A stretch of DNA of 64,000 bases from Cristatella mucedo (GCA_009760855.2 WPIO01000010.1:4929501-4993500), one strand, 5' to 3'; counted from the first letter of the stretch, positions 17,085-29,974 are shown. Made by a program: numbers and translations. Notes: generated by a model from the letters alone, not told the origin.

Positions 17085-17260
17085 CAGTATTTACTTGCAA
17101 CCGCTGAATGAGGCACTACAGCGACAGCGTTATCGGCTACTAACATTCAACGACGTGCCACCTTCAGACCAAACGGCAGGCGTGATTAGAGAGACACCCC
17201 TTCCTTTGTGGATCATTGTGGTCCGTTTACCCGAATCGCCGTCTAATTGAACGCGCCAGT
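17085..17260. pseudogene. Gypsy RT fragment, second copy of the inverted junction
   Basis: Plus-strand LQPLNEALQRQRYRLLTF-like sequence (17097-17160) is followed by the complement of the motif-A side (LDGDSGK-like on the minus strand). This matches 44875-44640 read in reverse, including the rearranged join. It lies between an antisense SINE and the Gypsy element. Confidence 0.65.
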
Positions 17261-17439
17261 TTCGCGTGCCTCTTTCAAGTCTAATTTACTGAATGTCTCC
17301 CAATAAATGTCTTGCGGGAGTCACTTCGTTTAGGAGCCACGTTGCGTAGACTGCTTGTGTCCTTCATCTGCGCACATAGCAATGTCGACGAGGGTCAGAT
17401 ATTGTACACCTTTGTTTTTCGGGACAAAGCACGCAACGG

Positions 17440-17741
17440 GCAGCGAGTGTGCACGTGCACGAGGCACGAGTGACGGAATTCGCGTGCTTCGGTCCATACG
17501 ACGAATCCGCAGAGTTGAACAATACGTCGAGCGTTTTGACATATATAGGAAGGCAAATAACGTACCGGCCGAGAATCGGAAGACGCTTTTCTTAAATTGC
17601 CTGGGCGCCAAAACTTATGATCTTCTTCTTAGCCTCACTGCACCAGCTCAGCCCAACGATGCAACGGTGACCTTCCATAGGGTCAATGAGCTTTTAAAAG
17701 GATACCTCTCGCCGGCGCCGCTAGAAATTGCTGAGACATGA
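17440..17741 (+). pseudogene. Gypsy gag remnant
   Basis: The frame encodes VEQYVERFDIYRKANNVPA and then NCLGAKTYDLLLSLTAPAQP. This is the capsid region pattern of metazoan Gypsy gag (W/E-x-Y-x-ERF, then LG.KTYDLL.SL..P..P). The frame stops at 17739-17741, and no zinc knuckle is seen intact downstream. Confidence 0.7.
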
Positions 17742-18379
17742 ATTTCAGTGTCAATGTAAGCAGCGCGGTGAGGCGATACGCTTTTTTGTCACAGCCAAGG
17801 GGTATTTCTGTGAACTGCAACTTTGGCATGCTAGAATGCAAAGCCATACCGAACCAGCTGGGAAACCGACTTAGCTGCGACGTAACCTTCGCAGGTTTAT
17901 GCGCGAGGGAGGCTTGACGCTTGACAGAGCTATTAACATTGCAACCGCCGCCAATCAATCCCAGCGAGAAGCCCAGTTCAGAAGAAGCCCAACCTTGTTT
18001 AGATAATAACAAAAATCCTGTTAAGCTTCGCTGTCAGGGTCACACCCGACGGCAACCCTGTGCTACTTGCTGGGCTCGGATATCCAAAGGCGGACAGTCG
18101 ACATTTAAATAGCGTGTGCTTTATTCGTTCAAAAGTCGGCCATCTTCAGCGGACAGTCTGTCTAATGAAGGAAGCCGCCCGGGCATTTATCGCTGAAGTT
18201 TAGAGCACCAATGGCTGATGCACGCTGAGCAGAACACCGGGAGCATAATTTATTGATCACAACAAGGCCTCGGTCACAAAATGGCTGCGTCTTTCAGTAA
18301 TTACCGAGCAAGATGTCCCACTACTAGGCCGAGAATGGATTGCTGCACTTAACATCGACTTTTCTTGTGTCATTACATT

Positions 18380-19290
18380 TCACCAGATGCCCATCGAAGA
18401 CGACCTGTCGGCGCTGCTATTAAAGTACTCCGAACTCATCAACAGTTCTCTGGGTAAGTTCGTCGGCTAAAGCGCAGCCCTGCATCTTAAGCCAGGAACT
18501 GGGCCTGTGCATCAAAAGCATAAGACTGTGCCATTCGTTATGAGAAAAACGTGAGTAGGAGCTTGAGAAGTTGGAATGTGATGGCGTCATCACTAAAATT
18601 AATAAGAGCGAATGAGCTACTCCGGTTGTACCAGTCATTAAACCTGACGGGACTGTTCGTCTGTGTAGTTATTATAAGGTCATTTTATACACTTACCTTA
18701 TTTTTAAGAAAAATAGCCAATACCACCTATTGACGATTGTCAGGAAAAAATTGATGGTGGGGTATAGTTAATCAAACTTGATCTCTCTCTAGAGCTTTTG
18801 CCCAAATGCCCCTAGACGATTCATAACGGCGTGCGTTACTATAATCGCACATAAGGGACTCTTTGCTTACAACCATCTCCCATTTGGTGCTGCCCCTGCA
18901 CCAGCAATCCACCAGAGTTCTACGGACTTTCTGTTGTCGAAATTAAATGGTGTTATGTGTTATAAAGACGGCGTCGTTATAACGGGTACAGACCGGGTCT
19001 CTCATCTTAAAAATCTCGAAGCTGTGCTGCAGAAACTAAATGTTTCTGGCTTGAAAATTCGTCGTGTTTTGCATGCGTTTTTGCAACCCTCAATTGCCTA
19101 CCTGGGGCACAAGATAGATAAGCATGGCATAACCCCACTAACAACAAAGTTAAAGTTATTAAAGCAGCCCCTACACCAAGAGGCGTGTCCTGGGTCTAGT
19201 ACAGTACTACCTGTCAGATCGGGCAACCATCTTGCACTCCCAGCACAAACTGCTGAAGAAGCACCAAGATTGGGTATGGACGACTAATTG
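18380..19290 (+). pseudogene. Gypsy reverse transcriptase remnant
   Basis: Frameshifted pieces read like Gypsy RT: ALHLKPGTGPVHQK (substrate-side motif), KPDGTVRLC-like text near 18640, HKGLFAYNHLPFGAAPAPA near 18851, then CYKDGVVITG at the catalytic box. The last normally reads YLDD-xxVxG, so the active site is lost. PSIAYLGHKIDKHGI follows, the usual connection motif. Confidence 0.75.
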
Positions 19291-19502
19291 CGACGTGGCT
19301 TTTACTAAAATAAATGTCATACTGTAACCACAGAACTAGTGCTGACACAGTATGATGCGAATATGCAGTTGGTACTGACGTGGATCGGCTTATGGACTTG
19401 AGGCGGTGTGGTCTCACAAATTTCCAAACGGCGATGAGCGGCCGACAGCTTTCTCTTCACGGAGCCTTAGCAGCAGTGAAATAAACTACTTTCGAGTCGA
19501 GA

Positions 19503-19533
19503 GAAACAGAGAGAGAGAGAGAGAAAGAGAGAC

Positions 19534-19605
<72 letters not shown>
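19503..19605. repeat. (GA)n microsatellite inside the Gypsy element
   Basis: The GA run interrupts the RNase H region just after an RNase H motif-like ALAAVK stretch in another frame. Confidence 0.93.
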
Positions 19606-19609
<4 letters not shown>

Positions 19610-20049
19610 GAGAGCAGCACTATAGCTGGTCTTCAGTGTCCTCCGCTTCCACGTTTATTTGTACGTCCATCCTGCTAACTGACCGCAAGCAACTCGTGAA
19701 ATTCCTTCGACCTAAAAGGTATCACGCCCATTGCTGCAATGCTAATGCAACGGTGGGTGGTCGTAATTTTGGCATACTCATATGAAATCTAATATTCAGA
19801 GTCTGAGGATCATGCAAACGCAGATGCCATGTCTAGATTACCTCAACCTTGCTTAATCGAGGATTTCGAGTAGATGAGGCTGTCACATCGCTCAGTTTTC
19901 ATCCCTATCTGTAATATTTTAGGTGCGAAAACAGCTTAAGCTAGAACCAACCCTAACGAAGGCCTACGGGATATCAAAAGGGATGGCAGGAACAAAACCG
20001 TCGTTTCCTAGCTCTTGAGGCATAGTACAAGTTCCACCGCGAGCTCTCG

Positions 20050-21289
20050 ACATTAGACGTGTGCTTGTTGAGTGGCAACCGGCTAATAATACCAACTAGC
20101 CTCCGACAAAAGATGTTCACAGAACTTCACAAAAGCCACCGCGGTATCGTCCGAATGAAAGCCATTGCCAAAGATTTTGTGTGGTGGCCGAATATCGACT
20201 CTGAAACCGAGGCACTGTGTGGAGCATGTCCACCCTGCAATGCCGTTCGCAGTGCAGCGCCATCCAACCCACACCCTTGGACGACCCATGACGGCCTTTG
20301 GTAATGTGCAGACTTTGCAGGGCCCTATGGACAATCACCTCTTTTTGATAGTGGTTGACGCTTTCACAAAGTGGCCAGAAGTATTCCCCATGGAAAACGC
20401 CACTTCTCAGTCTACCATGTCGACGCTAAGAACGTTGTTGGCTCGCAACGGTCTGCCACTTGTCGTTGTCAGCTACAACGGTCCACGGTTTCGCTCAGTT
20501 GAATTTGCTTCCTTCGTGCAGAGCGATGGCATCAAAGTGTCTGTACTAACCCGTACCACCCACTGTGCAATGGGTTGGCTGAGAGGTTTGTGCAGACCTT
20601 CATGCGATCCTACTCAGCGTACTGGGACGGTGCTGACGCAGATTGACAATTTTTGCTAAAATACCGTACCACCCCAAAGGATGGGGAACAACATGCACCT
20701 GCTGAACGACTCTTGGGTCGAAGCTCCGAAACCTGTTAGATCTTCTTTGACCACCACCTGCCATGCCGATTGGGCCTACCACTCTTCGAGAGAAGGCGGC
20801 ATCACAACGGAGATCTGGTGTGGTACAAGGGGTACCAGACGTCGTCCGACACTTGGTCACTTGGTACGCTGGTGGCCAGTCGTGAACACTATGTATGCCA
20901 TACAAGCAAGAACTGACGCGACAGTACGCCATGCAGATCAACTTCGAAAGAGGACAATTATGCCCTACACAAATCAGATGCCCTGCATCAGGTCATTTAT
21001 AGGCACCACATCGGAACAATATGCTGTTCAAGCTATGCTGAAAATTCTCATGCCATCAGCTTTGCTTGCATCACCTGCAGCAGGTGCTGAAACGTCTGAG
21101 ACGAAAAAGACGCATGCTGAAGCAAGTACTTCCACCACTGGGGCACAGTCGCCAGATACCGACATGGCTACGAGAATAGAAAGTTACCCATCCTCGGTGA
21201 CAGTCCCCAGAAATTCCATGAGATTAATTCAAGGCAAGCGGCCAGCTCAGTTTAAGGACTCTGTTTTAATGCGAAGCGAGTTTTCGTAA
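20050..21289 (+). pseudogene. Gypsy integrase and C-terminal remnant
   Basis: 20059-20304 encodes the zinc-binding H2C2 region (LHKSHRGIVRMKAIAKDFVWWP, with CPPC). Another frame supplies IVVDAFTKWPEVFPM around 20350. PYHPLCNGLAERFVQTF is around 20560, with the catalytic Glu context NG-AERFVQ. Several frame changes and stops are present. Downstream frames continue to a purine tract at about 21290. Confidence 0.72.
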
Positions 21290-21639
21290 GGAGGGTTGAT
21301 GTGTTCGTGTAGGTCTAATTCTTTGTGTTAAATCAGCTCATTCTTATTAAATTACCTACACTATATGCAGCCAGCGCATCAGCGCTTGTCCACAGATAAA
21401 CGCCGGGCATTCCTACGCCGGGGAGGAGTGACCAATACACATCTTGCGGGATGATGTGAGTCTCGTCCTTTAGCAGACACGTTGCTTGTGTCCTCAATCT
21501 GCTGATATAACACAGTGAAATGCTCTTTTATTAAGCTGGAAATACTAGTCCATAACGGCTGTGACTTCCAAGATTGCCTATAGTGGGGACACATCCATTT
21601 CATCGAAATAACAACACCGAACATATCTCACTGGAGCAA

Positions 21640-22155
21640 AGGGTATGCTGACCGGAACAGATGCGTTTTAATCTGAAAGTTGAACGATACAACGTCATTA
21701 CGATTGTTGACCATTGCCTGAAGCCAGGCCCAGACTTTCGATGCATACGAGCTGAAAGCTCGATCGCTAGATTTCTTCCAATTTAGAACGAGGGACTGCG
21801 AGACGACTCAATGCTGAAGAGCGGTGGTGTGAGAGCAAATTCAAGGAACGAGGAGTTCGGATTGGTAGGCTGGTGCTAGCGAGTTAAGAATTACCTAGTC
21901 TTGAAATTGATTCGGTGCTTGTTGGGGGTTAGTGAAGACCTGACAGAAGAGAGGTGATCCTTACGGGTATGCCGTCGACAACACACCAGACGAATAGCTG
22001 GGTTTGGCAACAGCTGCAAATCATTGAGGGCAGTGAGGTGAAGTCCCGAGTAAAGGGAATTGGATTAATTTATAAACGCCTGAACTAGTTTGGCTTTCGC
22101 ACTCTTATCTAAGCAGGCCCTGATTTTGGTGAGGAATGTGCTCATTAATTTCCCG
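21640..22155 (-). mobile_element. Third CR1/L2-like LINE fragment (family C)
   Basis: The minus strand reads RAFSSYASKVWAWLQAM then IKTHLFRSAYP, the C-terminal ORF2 signature (usually RAFSSYAPKAWNSLP ... KTHLF). Its flanks differ from families A and B. It is strongly decayed and lies just after the Gypsy element. Confidence 0.55.
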
Positions 22156-22311
22156 TTTGTCGTTTTAGAATAACCTATCTAGATTACCAGCCGAAGTCAC
22201 GAGTGTTGTGGTAGCTGAACCAATCTTGAGGATGAAGACCAACTTTCTGATAACACTAGGTTTCCCCGAAACTATTCGTCTGGTCACATCGTCATCGTAA
22301 GTGATAAAAAT

Positions 22312-22455
22312 TAAAGGTTAGCTGATTCAACAGCCTCATTTGTATAGCGGCAGAAGCCTCAATGGCTGTTAGGAACGCCAAGGGCAACAGAGGATCGCAC
22401 ACTGCAGGACTCAAACCCACGACCTGGGTCATGGAAGAGCTAGTATCTTACCCCT
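22312..22455 (-). mobile_element. tRNA-derived SINE, type 1
   Basis: It contains gctgattcaacagcctcatt, the gtatagcggcagaagcctca body and ggactcaaacccacgacctg at the B box. Confidence 0.75.
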
Positions 22456-22737
22456 GGGCCAAGACCCCCGTAGCATGCATCGATCGCCTTTGCGTCGGCC
22501 CACGGGCAAGGTGTTTTCACAACGTCGCATGCATGACTGGAGTTAACGAATGTAATAGCGAGCTCAAGTGAATGAGCCGCGTGTATTTTCTAGGACATCC
22601 TGACTTAGATCATCGTACCTGCGTTTTAATGATCGTACCTGCTCGCACTTTTCTAAGCACCCGAAGTAAATGGTCCAGCCAGCTTTCGATGTGCAATTAG
22701 TCGTAGCACCGCTCTAGAAAATGTTTGCGAATCGACC

Positions 22738-22850
22738 AAAGAGAGAAATTATCTATCCAGTCGCTTTACATATGCTGCAGGGCTCTTGCTCGCGACCGTA
22801 ATCGTTTGAGGCGAGCATCTTACCCCAAGGGTCAAACAAGATTTAGGTTG
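22738..22850 (-). mobile_element. tRNA-derived SINE, type 2 (diverged)
   Basis: It contains tccagtcgctttacatatgc, gggctcttgctcgcgaccgt and gagcatcttaccccaagg. Confidence 0.5.
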
Positions 22851-23374
22851 GCTGTATAAACGCCTCAAGCATCTCACCAGCTGAAACTCATTGGCTGTCG
22901 ACTCTCAGGGCTAATGCTTATATCTTTACACATGAGCCGAGAGCTAACTCTGCAACCAAGTTGTATCTTTTATCACATTTAAGAGGCTTAAGACTCCTGT
23001 TTATTACAGCATTTACTGGGCCCATAAATGAATTATCTTTTGTGAGCCTATGCGTGAAACATAGAGCCTGCCAACAACCATCTCTGCATGATTATCCTTT
23101 ACATATCCCATTTTTATGCCTGACAACCATGTGCTACCACCAATGATTAGATCATGCTTTCTTTACAGTATGTCAAGTTCAGATCCGTTCTCCGATGACT
23201 CTACGTAAATGTATTATTGTCCAGTTACGAACCCCCACTTTACATTATTGGTTCTTATTCATATATCCATCCTTTAGAGCGTGACCAGCTGCTCAGTGGG
23301 TCTCAGAATAATGTTAGTTCACTAGCTGAATCAGCCAGGTCACTGGGTTCAAATTACTTTGCAGGTATTTAATT

Positions 23375-23445
23375 AGTAATAATGCACTTGATAAAGTGCC
23401 CTTAAAACTCAAATCTCTCTAGGCGCTTTAGTACTTATTGCCTGC
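23375..23445 (-). mobile_element. LINE A 3' tail fragment
   Basis: It contains taataatgcacttgataaag, then tctctctaggcgcttt, the antisense tail with its ATT-type end. Confidence 0.6.
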
Positions 23446-24372
23446 AATCTGGGGTTATTGCTGCTTTAAGTCAACTGTTTATAAATAGATGAAAAATCTT
23501 GGATGCCAACTACTAGACTCATGAGTATTCCTAATCCGAAATTCTCATTCGCTCTGTCGACTAACTGGATTCCGACTTTTCTCAAAGCACCAGTCTTTTA
23601 ATGTTACATCAGATGGATAGTTACATTGCAATTGTGCACATAATGGCAGGTCGTAGTACCAGCCAGTTTAACTACTGCTGTAAATTAAAATTTAAGCAAG
23701 ATATACTAAGCATTTTTACAACAAATAATTGCATAACCTTATTCTGATTCCTTTAATTGATACCCATTCTTATGGCCCATTGTAGGTTGAACGTTGCACA
23801 TATGTGTTACCATGCATTTCAAGACGGCCAACTCGGGTTTTGATTCAACACCTGAAAAAATATTAACCACTTTTTTGCTCCTTAATATAGATCCAAACTC
23901 AATACTTGACCACCACACAATACAACTCCGGCTTTGCATATCAGAACTATTCATTGGGCAAAACATGGTATTTACAAAAGCATTCCGTTATTCAAAATAT
24001 AGCCACGACATTTAAGTCTTTTGATTTCCATGTGCTCACATACACTTAGTCAGTGTGCATCCTTTACATATAAAAAGATGACATGCAAAGCTTTCATTTG
24101 AAGCGCATTGATACAATGCATAATAAAAATGGCCACAGAAGCCTGCTCACAACGCTGCCCGAATCAGTTTTGTCAGTTTAAGCACACACAGTGTGACCTG
24201 TTTAGAGCCTCCATGCATACTATTGCCAAAAACCCTCGAACCACTTTAAAATCGTCGACGTGGTTTCCGGTTAAGCTTCAAAAGAAAAGCTCCAGCTGGC
24301 ATAGGTCTGAAGAAATAATGGGACAATACACCGTCATTCCTGATCTGTATTGGAAGACTTTCGTTGTGGCTG

Positions 24373-27300
24373 TCACCGGCTGATACTACAAATCCTCTGA
24401 CTGTGCTTGTCGTCGACATTGTTACAACTGTCCTCAGCAGTGACACCACACCCTGAGCTCCTGGCAGTGTAGGGTCTGAAGAATGGATGTGACACAGCAT
24501 TCCCAAGAGTCAACCGTTCTTTAGGATCATACTCGAGCATACCTGCTATCAGATCAAACAAATCCCTGTGATCGCTGTCGTCCTTCACCATGTATCGCTA
24601 AAATAAGATCGAGAACATCATGAGGATTTGCCATGTGATTAAGGTAACGCAGAGCAGTTTTTTAATGCATGGATAATAACCTTCAATGGCCTGCAATTAT
24701 CTCTGACATATTGGCCGGCAGACGACTTTTCATCCCAATCAAGTCGGCCTCGGTAAAAATACTTAGTTTTCCTAAAATTCAACGGGCAACAATTAGCCAG
24801 TTCATTTACAATACACTATTGTCAGTAAGATCATTAGCTTCAAGACCACACCTGGTTTTCCTTATCATATGGTAAGGTATGGATCCAAGAATCTGCTCCA
24901 TCATTGCTAGATGTTCTTTGTTGTCGTGTGTCTACAAATATAGGCTGCTATAAAGGGATTGGCCAATGCAGCCAACGAAGCTCAATGACAAAACACTGCT
25001 GTTGCCTTACTTGGAAAAGCGTATAGCCGGTGTACAGCTCAAATATGATACAGCCGATACTCCAGACGTCACAGCCTTGATCCCACCCTAGATCTACAAA
25101 ACAGAACAGATCGTGACTTGCCACCGAATAAGTATCACGTCAGACACAGGAGATACTGGAATGAAACTGACCCAAAATAACTTCAGGTGCACGGTAGTGC
25201 CTGGTAGACACGACTGCACTGTGATGCTCATTATCAAATGTAGCAGATCCAAAGTCAATGACACGTAATGATGTATCTTTAATGACACGTTCTTTTTTCT
25301 GTCAAAGAAGAATACACACATCTTTAGACACACCAATTTTACGTGCAGCAAACAGATGCAGTAACACACAAACATACCTGTCTGTCACCCAGTAACTGCA
25401 GGTCATAATCTGAGTTAACAAATAAGATATTTTCCGGCTTGAGATCCGTGTGTGTCAGATGATTGTCATGTAAAACTACAAAAACTGTATTACGTGAACA
25501 GTCAAAAAATTATAAAAAATTCGAACTGCTTTAAAAAATAGATCCTTACATTTCACTGCCCAACACAGCTGGTAACTTATGTGTCGAACCTGTTCCAGTG
25601 GGTACGGACAGTAGTTGTTATCTTTCTGCAAAAAGATTATCAGCACTGGCAGGCATATAACTAGAATAAGATAATAGATGCTGACAGAATGGCAAACCAA
25701 GCTAAAATTGATTCAACATTAGCCTGCCACTTACCATAAAGTCAAATACACTAAGTCCTAACATGTCGAAAAACAGACAGATGTGTCCGTGATAATCAAA
25801 CCAGTCCAGTAGCCGTATACATAGACTATTGAAGAAAGCAGATAATCCGTGGTAAGCAGTGCAAAGACAAAGGAATAGAGCCAACACACAATGGATGGTT
25901 AAGTACTCACTATTTGCCATCGGGATCTTTTTTTGAGATGGTTTCAAGCACGTTGATTTCAAGATGAGCAGCCTCTCGATATTTGTCGACATTTTTTATA
26001 ATTTTTAATGCAAGTATATGCCCATTTCTATGAAAAAATATGAGTAGCAGCCTAAAGTAACTCATATCCAACACATTCTCTTCTGCCTGTAGCTCTTAAG
26101 AGAACGACTGCTAGCACACCAGCTATCATCAGACAGATAAAACAACCAATAACAAACCTGTCAAGATCTTTAACTTCAACAACTTTGCCAAATGTTCCCT
26201 CACCCAACGTGCGTACTATTTCATCTGAAATAAAAAGCAGGGCGTCACAACAGGAATAACTGCTTAAAAAATGAGTTGCGACGCCCTGGCCAGAAAGGAG
26301 CTTGCTTGCAGAATTCTAGAGCCTGCAATGATACACAGGGTGCACAACAAGGTCAAGATTTAACGTTACGAAAAGGTGAGTACATCGTTCTTGTAAGACG
26401 TCTCCAGGCTTGTATATCAAGTGACCGTCTTCGTCGTCCTTAACTGCAGAACTACGCTTGTACTTGTCCTCCCTCTCCCTTATCTGTTGCCACGTCACAG
26501 GACGGCCGCGCAGCCATGATGTGATGATGTCACAGGAGGGACAGCGTCAGCCATCACCAGCAGCAACCCGCATCAGCATCATTCATTATGGCCGTCGTTC
26601 ACGGCATCGTAGCATCACCATCATCGCCAGCAACGTGTTATTTCGCATCCCCAAGTGTAGTTCATTCATTCATTCATATCCGTTTCAAAGTACATGTGAT
26701 AAACAAGCGAACAGTTCCGGTCAAGATTGTGCCAAGGCAGTGTATACAACAGCTAACACGTGATGAGTAAGTACATCTAAATCTAACAAGGCAAAAGTAG
26801 AGACCAATCCTTATCTACCAGTAGTAATGAGGTGACACAGGAGCCTGCTTTTCAGCACCATAGCAGGGTTACTCTGCACCAGATCGATACGAGCAGTGAA
26901 CACACAAAACATATTCAGCCAATAGCAGCCATACATTGACCAATGGCCGTGTTATTGCTAGCCGTTACCAAGTCACCAATGCATGAGCACTTTACAACAG
27001 GGCTACAAAATGCTAATTGGTTTAGTTACCCAGGATACATTATCGTGCTCTGCTCATGCACGTGAAGCACAAAAAGATGGTAGCACCGGTAGTTACGGAC
27101 GTACCAAGATATCTGTGGCAACTTAAGTGCAGTGACTGTCAGTAACAAATGCAAGGTGACCAATTAAAGACTGGCACTTAAAATGACTACTTCAGAGGAA
27201 AAATGGCAGCAGCAGTATAAGAATATTGTAAGGGCCTCCTTTAAACATTGACAAATCGCGCGTGATTGCTATCACACATTCAAAATAGACCAGTTTAATA

Positions 27301-27938
27301 GGTCAACAGCAGCCATACGAATATAGTGCTCTACGAGTAGTTTTATTTTGTAATTCATGCATATCAAGTGCATAATTTCTTTTACATTGTCAAGGCCGGC
27401 AAGGCAGATAACTTACATGCGACGATTCAGGTGAAGAGCTGGCTCTCTTATCCAGTGCACTATCGTCCGAGGGGGTACTCCGCCTACGATGTCTTCGCTC
27501 TCTGGGCTGCCGCCTATACTTCTTATGCCTACTGCTGTAACTGTAAGCTGAATCCCCACTTTCTCCATCACCACTACGCCGTCTATATGATCTCGAATAA
27601 TAGCTGTAGTAGGTGTCACGACCACGTTTTCGGTCATTACTGGCAAAAATTAATGGCTGATTGACATGAATTAACGCACAAGCTGCTAGCCAGCCGCTGG
27701 TGCAAGCGTTGGTCACAGATACGTCTCGCTTGAAATCAAGGCTGTCAACAACGTCATCTAACCTGGAGTACCGCGAATGTCTTCTTTTGTCATATCTGGC
27801 CGGAGAAATACGTCGGCGTTTCTGGTAGAGTCCCACACTTTCATCGAATGTAGGGGACCGATCCCGCTTCCGGTAGCGATCTGAGCTGCCACAATCACGC
27901 CTAGAGTAAGATCGTCTCCGCTCTGATGTGTGTGTCAT
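24373..27938 (-). CDS. CLK: CLK-family (LAMMER) dual-specificity protein kinase, complete 12-exon gene
   Basis: Twelve minus-strand exons join in frame into 559 codons including stop: 27417-27938, 26384-26483, 26158-26224, 25911-26027, 25735-25825, 25550-25625, 25378-25475, 25172-25298, 25011-25093, 24852-24931, 24681-24771, 24373-24597. Exon 1 encodes an Arg/Ser-rich N-terminus typical of CLKs. The kinase domain follows: glycine loop [15 protein letters not shown] lysine, catalytic [15 protein letters not shown], activation segment [12 protein letters not shown], and the family signature [11 protein letters not shown] (usual R is Q here). CLKs phosphorylate SR splicing factors in the nucleus. 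The ATG at 27938 follows an acceptor-like TTTTCAG directly, so a non-coding or short coding exon may lie upstream. The exon 2 acceptor has a poor pyrimidine tract. A 66-nt in-frame segment of exon 1 could itself be an intron (see findings). No frameshift or stop is present, so the gene looks functional. Confidence 0.95.
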
Positions 27939-29215
27939 CTGAAAAGGATAGTTTCTTTAAGAAACCAGCTGCTTTGCAACTAAGAAGTGTGCTTACAAAT
28001 TGCAGAAGCCACACCCAACATCGCTTACAATAGATCTACATTGAAAAAAAGCCATGACTTTGTTCAGGATGCTCTTTGCTACTAGCTCTCCTTTTAAACA
28101 GCTACCCATGGAGTGGTGGTCTAAAGCTGCGTCTACACCTGATTTACAGGGTCGGTCTTGCGTTGGTCCTGCTTTTCCTAAATGATTTAATTCCTACACG
28201 AAGAGCTCATGGTATCACATTAACAGGAATTCTCGCGGAACGCATCGATGGTTTCACCTGTCACGTCAACCATGACTCTCAAAGCAATGACTAAGGCGTG
28301 CCCTTGAACTCGCTAATAACTGGTCGTTAGTTGGGTAATGCATGCGTCTTGGCCAAGAAGTAGAATTATTGCTAGCTTCTATGGTCGTTAAATCTTTTAT
28401 TGGTCCTGGACCACCTCCCTAGTCTTGGTGACGTATGTTACAATGACTGAAGTAGACCATTACATGGTGGACCGTGTAAACGCGCGGCTTGACGCATCCG
28501 TGTGTTCAGAGCATGGTGAACGAAGTCTCAAAATTGCATAACTGAGGCTGCAGTCACGCTGACCGCTAGACAGTGCCGTTCAACATAAGGACCAAATAGC
28601 AAGGGTCGATGACCAACAATGAGCCACACTGCCCTAGTGACAGGCCGTCGGCGCTTCATAGTCCCCTTCGCTTGAGGTCACTCAACGATGCACCTACTCA
28701 ACTAGGCTTACGGACACTAGCCCACTGCTAATTAGTTCAAACACAGAAGAACCGCCACATGACAGAGAGCTCATACGACACCAGTCAACAGATGAGACGA
28801 TAGGTGCATAACTCGGTAAAAGCGCAGGATGGGGCAAAGCGGATAGCACAAACGTGGTCACGTTATTTTGAGTTAGCGGAGGTCGAGACAGGTAAAAATC
28901 CTAAGCTCACTGCAAGACAATTGGTCGTCGACCTTACCTTCACTCTTTACAATCACGGATGAAATACTGACAGAAGCTTCTCGACTAACGACAAAGCAAA
29001 ATGGCCGAAGGTCATACGTCATCGACTGGCGGAATCCGGCTGTGGCCGAAAGGTTTAAGGGTCACAGTTACTGGTGTAGCTGATTAATAACATTAGCTAG
29101 GAAAAATTTAAAATAACAGTTCTTTCTTATTTTATTCTATAAAAGACAATTAAGAGCCACAATAGGTTAGCAAGAGATGGCGTTGGGTTTAACGCCGTCC
29201 GTAATTGTGTAACAG
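27939..29215. other. Upstream flank of the kinase gene
   Basis: It should hold the 5' UTR exon and promoter, because the ATG sits directly at an acceptor. No TATA box or exon was identified with confidence. Confidence 0.4.
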
Positions 29216-29597
29216 CGAATCCCATAACTTATGCGCTAGCCATGGCTGCCTTCGTTCCTTCTGTAGGGAAGCTCAATTCGTACCTCCTGGGTTTGTACCT
29301 TTCGCTGAAGAAGGTTAACCTCCAGCCGGTGATGCAGATCAATATACAATTTGATCCATTCACTGGTGGGGTATGCAAGTCTGCCAGGTAATTAATTTTA
29401 TAGCTGCGAATCCACTAAAGCTTATCCACTAGCCTCGACTGTCTTCGTTCCTTCTGTAGGGAAGCTCAATTCGTACCTCATGGGTTTGCACCTTTCGCTG
29501 AAGAAGGTTAACCTCCAGCCGGTGGCGCAGATCAATATACAATTTGATCCTTTTACACGTTTGGTTTACAATTCTGCCAAGGCTTGAACCTACGACC
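29216..29597. repeat. Tandem duplication, period about 191 bp
   Basis: 29216-29406 and 29407-29597 share long blocks: ccttcgttccttctgtaggg, gaagctcaattcgtacctc, and aaggttaacctccagccggt followed by cagatcaatatacaatttga. The second copy ends in a SINE-head-like gcttgaacctacgacctta. Confidence 0.88.
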
Positions 29598-29689
29598 TTA
29601 GTGACGAACATGTATTACTAAGATAAATATTCATGCTTCATGCATAGACTGGCCTTCATATCCGGGAAGCGCGGACAAATTTAAATATG

Positions 29690-29896
29690 TGACCGCTAGT
29701 GACCTTGGTTACTGATGCTTCTTACTATACATTTGGCTGTCTGCTCACCCGTGTAGGTGTATCTGAACAGAGCAGTGGCTTTCTTGCCCGTGCTCGGTTT
29801 CTCTTCGAACACTTCTCTTCATACATTTTACGGCTTGGAAAATCAGGCAGTCAAAGTCGCAGCTGCGGCGATCCTCAATCAAGAGCCCTAATTTAA
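29690..29896 (+). pseudogene. Gypsy RNase H fragment
   Basis: The frame reads TLVTDASYYTFGCLLTR, then GFLARARFLFEHFSSYILR. Gypsy RNase H normally shows L-TDAS-x-x-x-GAVL and a later PLAFFSRKL-x-x-x-E-x-x-YS. The first block fits well and the second fits loosely. No other domain is retained beside it. Confidence 0.45.
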
Positions 29897-29974
29897 TAAC
29901 AATGATAGTATTTTTTGCATAGTACTCTAAAAAGCTTTACAAATTGCTTCAAGAGAAGCAAGTATGGCTCTTGT

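Larger units (their letters stand above)
17280..21505 (+). mobile_element. Decayed Gypsy-type LTR retrotransposon
   Basis: Gag, RT, RNase H and integrase remnants occur in Gypsy order on the plus strand. A shared segment supports LTR remnants: 17298-17372 and 21432-21503 both contain a CTTGCGGGA block, an ACGTTGC block and GCTTGTGTCC. The upstream copy also has AATAAA. A purine tract AAGGAGGG followed by TGATGTG near 21289-21303 could mark the start of the 3' LTR. Many stops and frameshifts and a (GA)n insertion show long inactivity. Confidence 0.75.
22265..24372. other. Intergenic, AT-rich, 3' of the kinase gene
   Basis: Apart from two SINEs and one LINE tail, nothing is recognised. The 3' UTR of the kinase probably occupies the part next to 24372. 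Confidence 0.5.

Noticed and set aside
19406-19678. Frame with a long Arg-Glu run
   Set aside because: It is a GA microsatellite that interrupts Gypsy RNase H.
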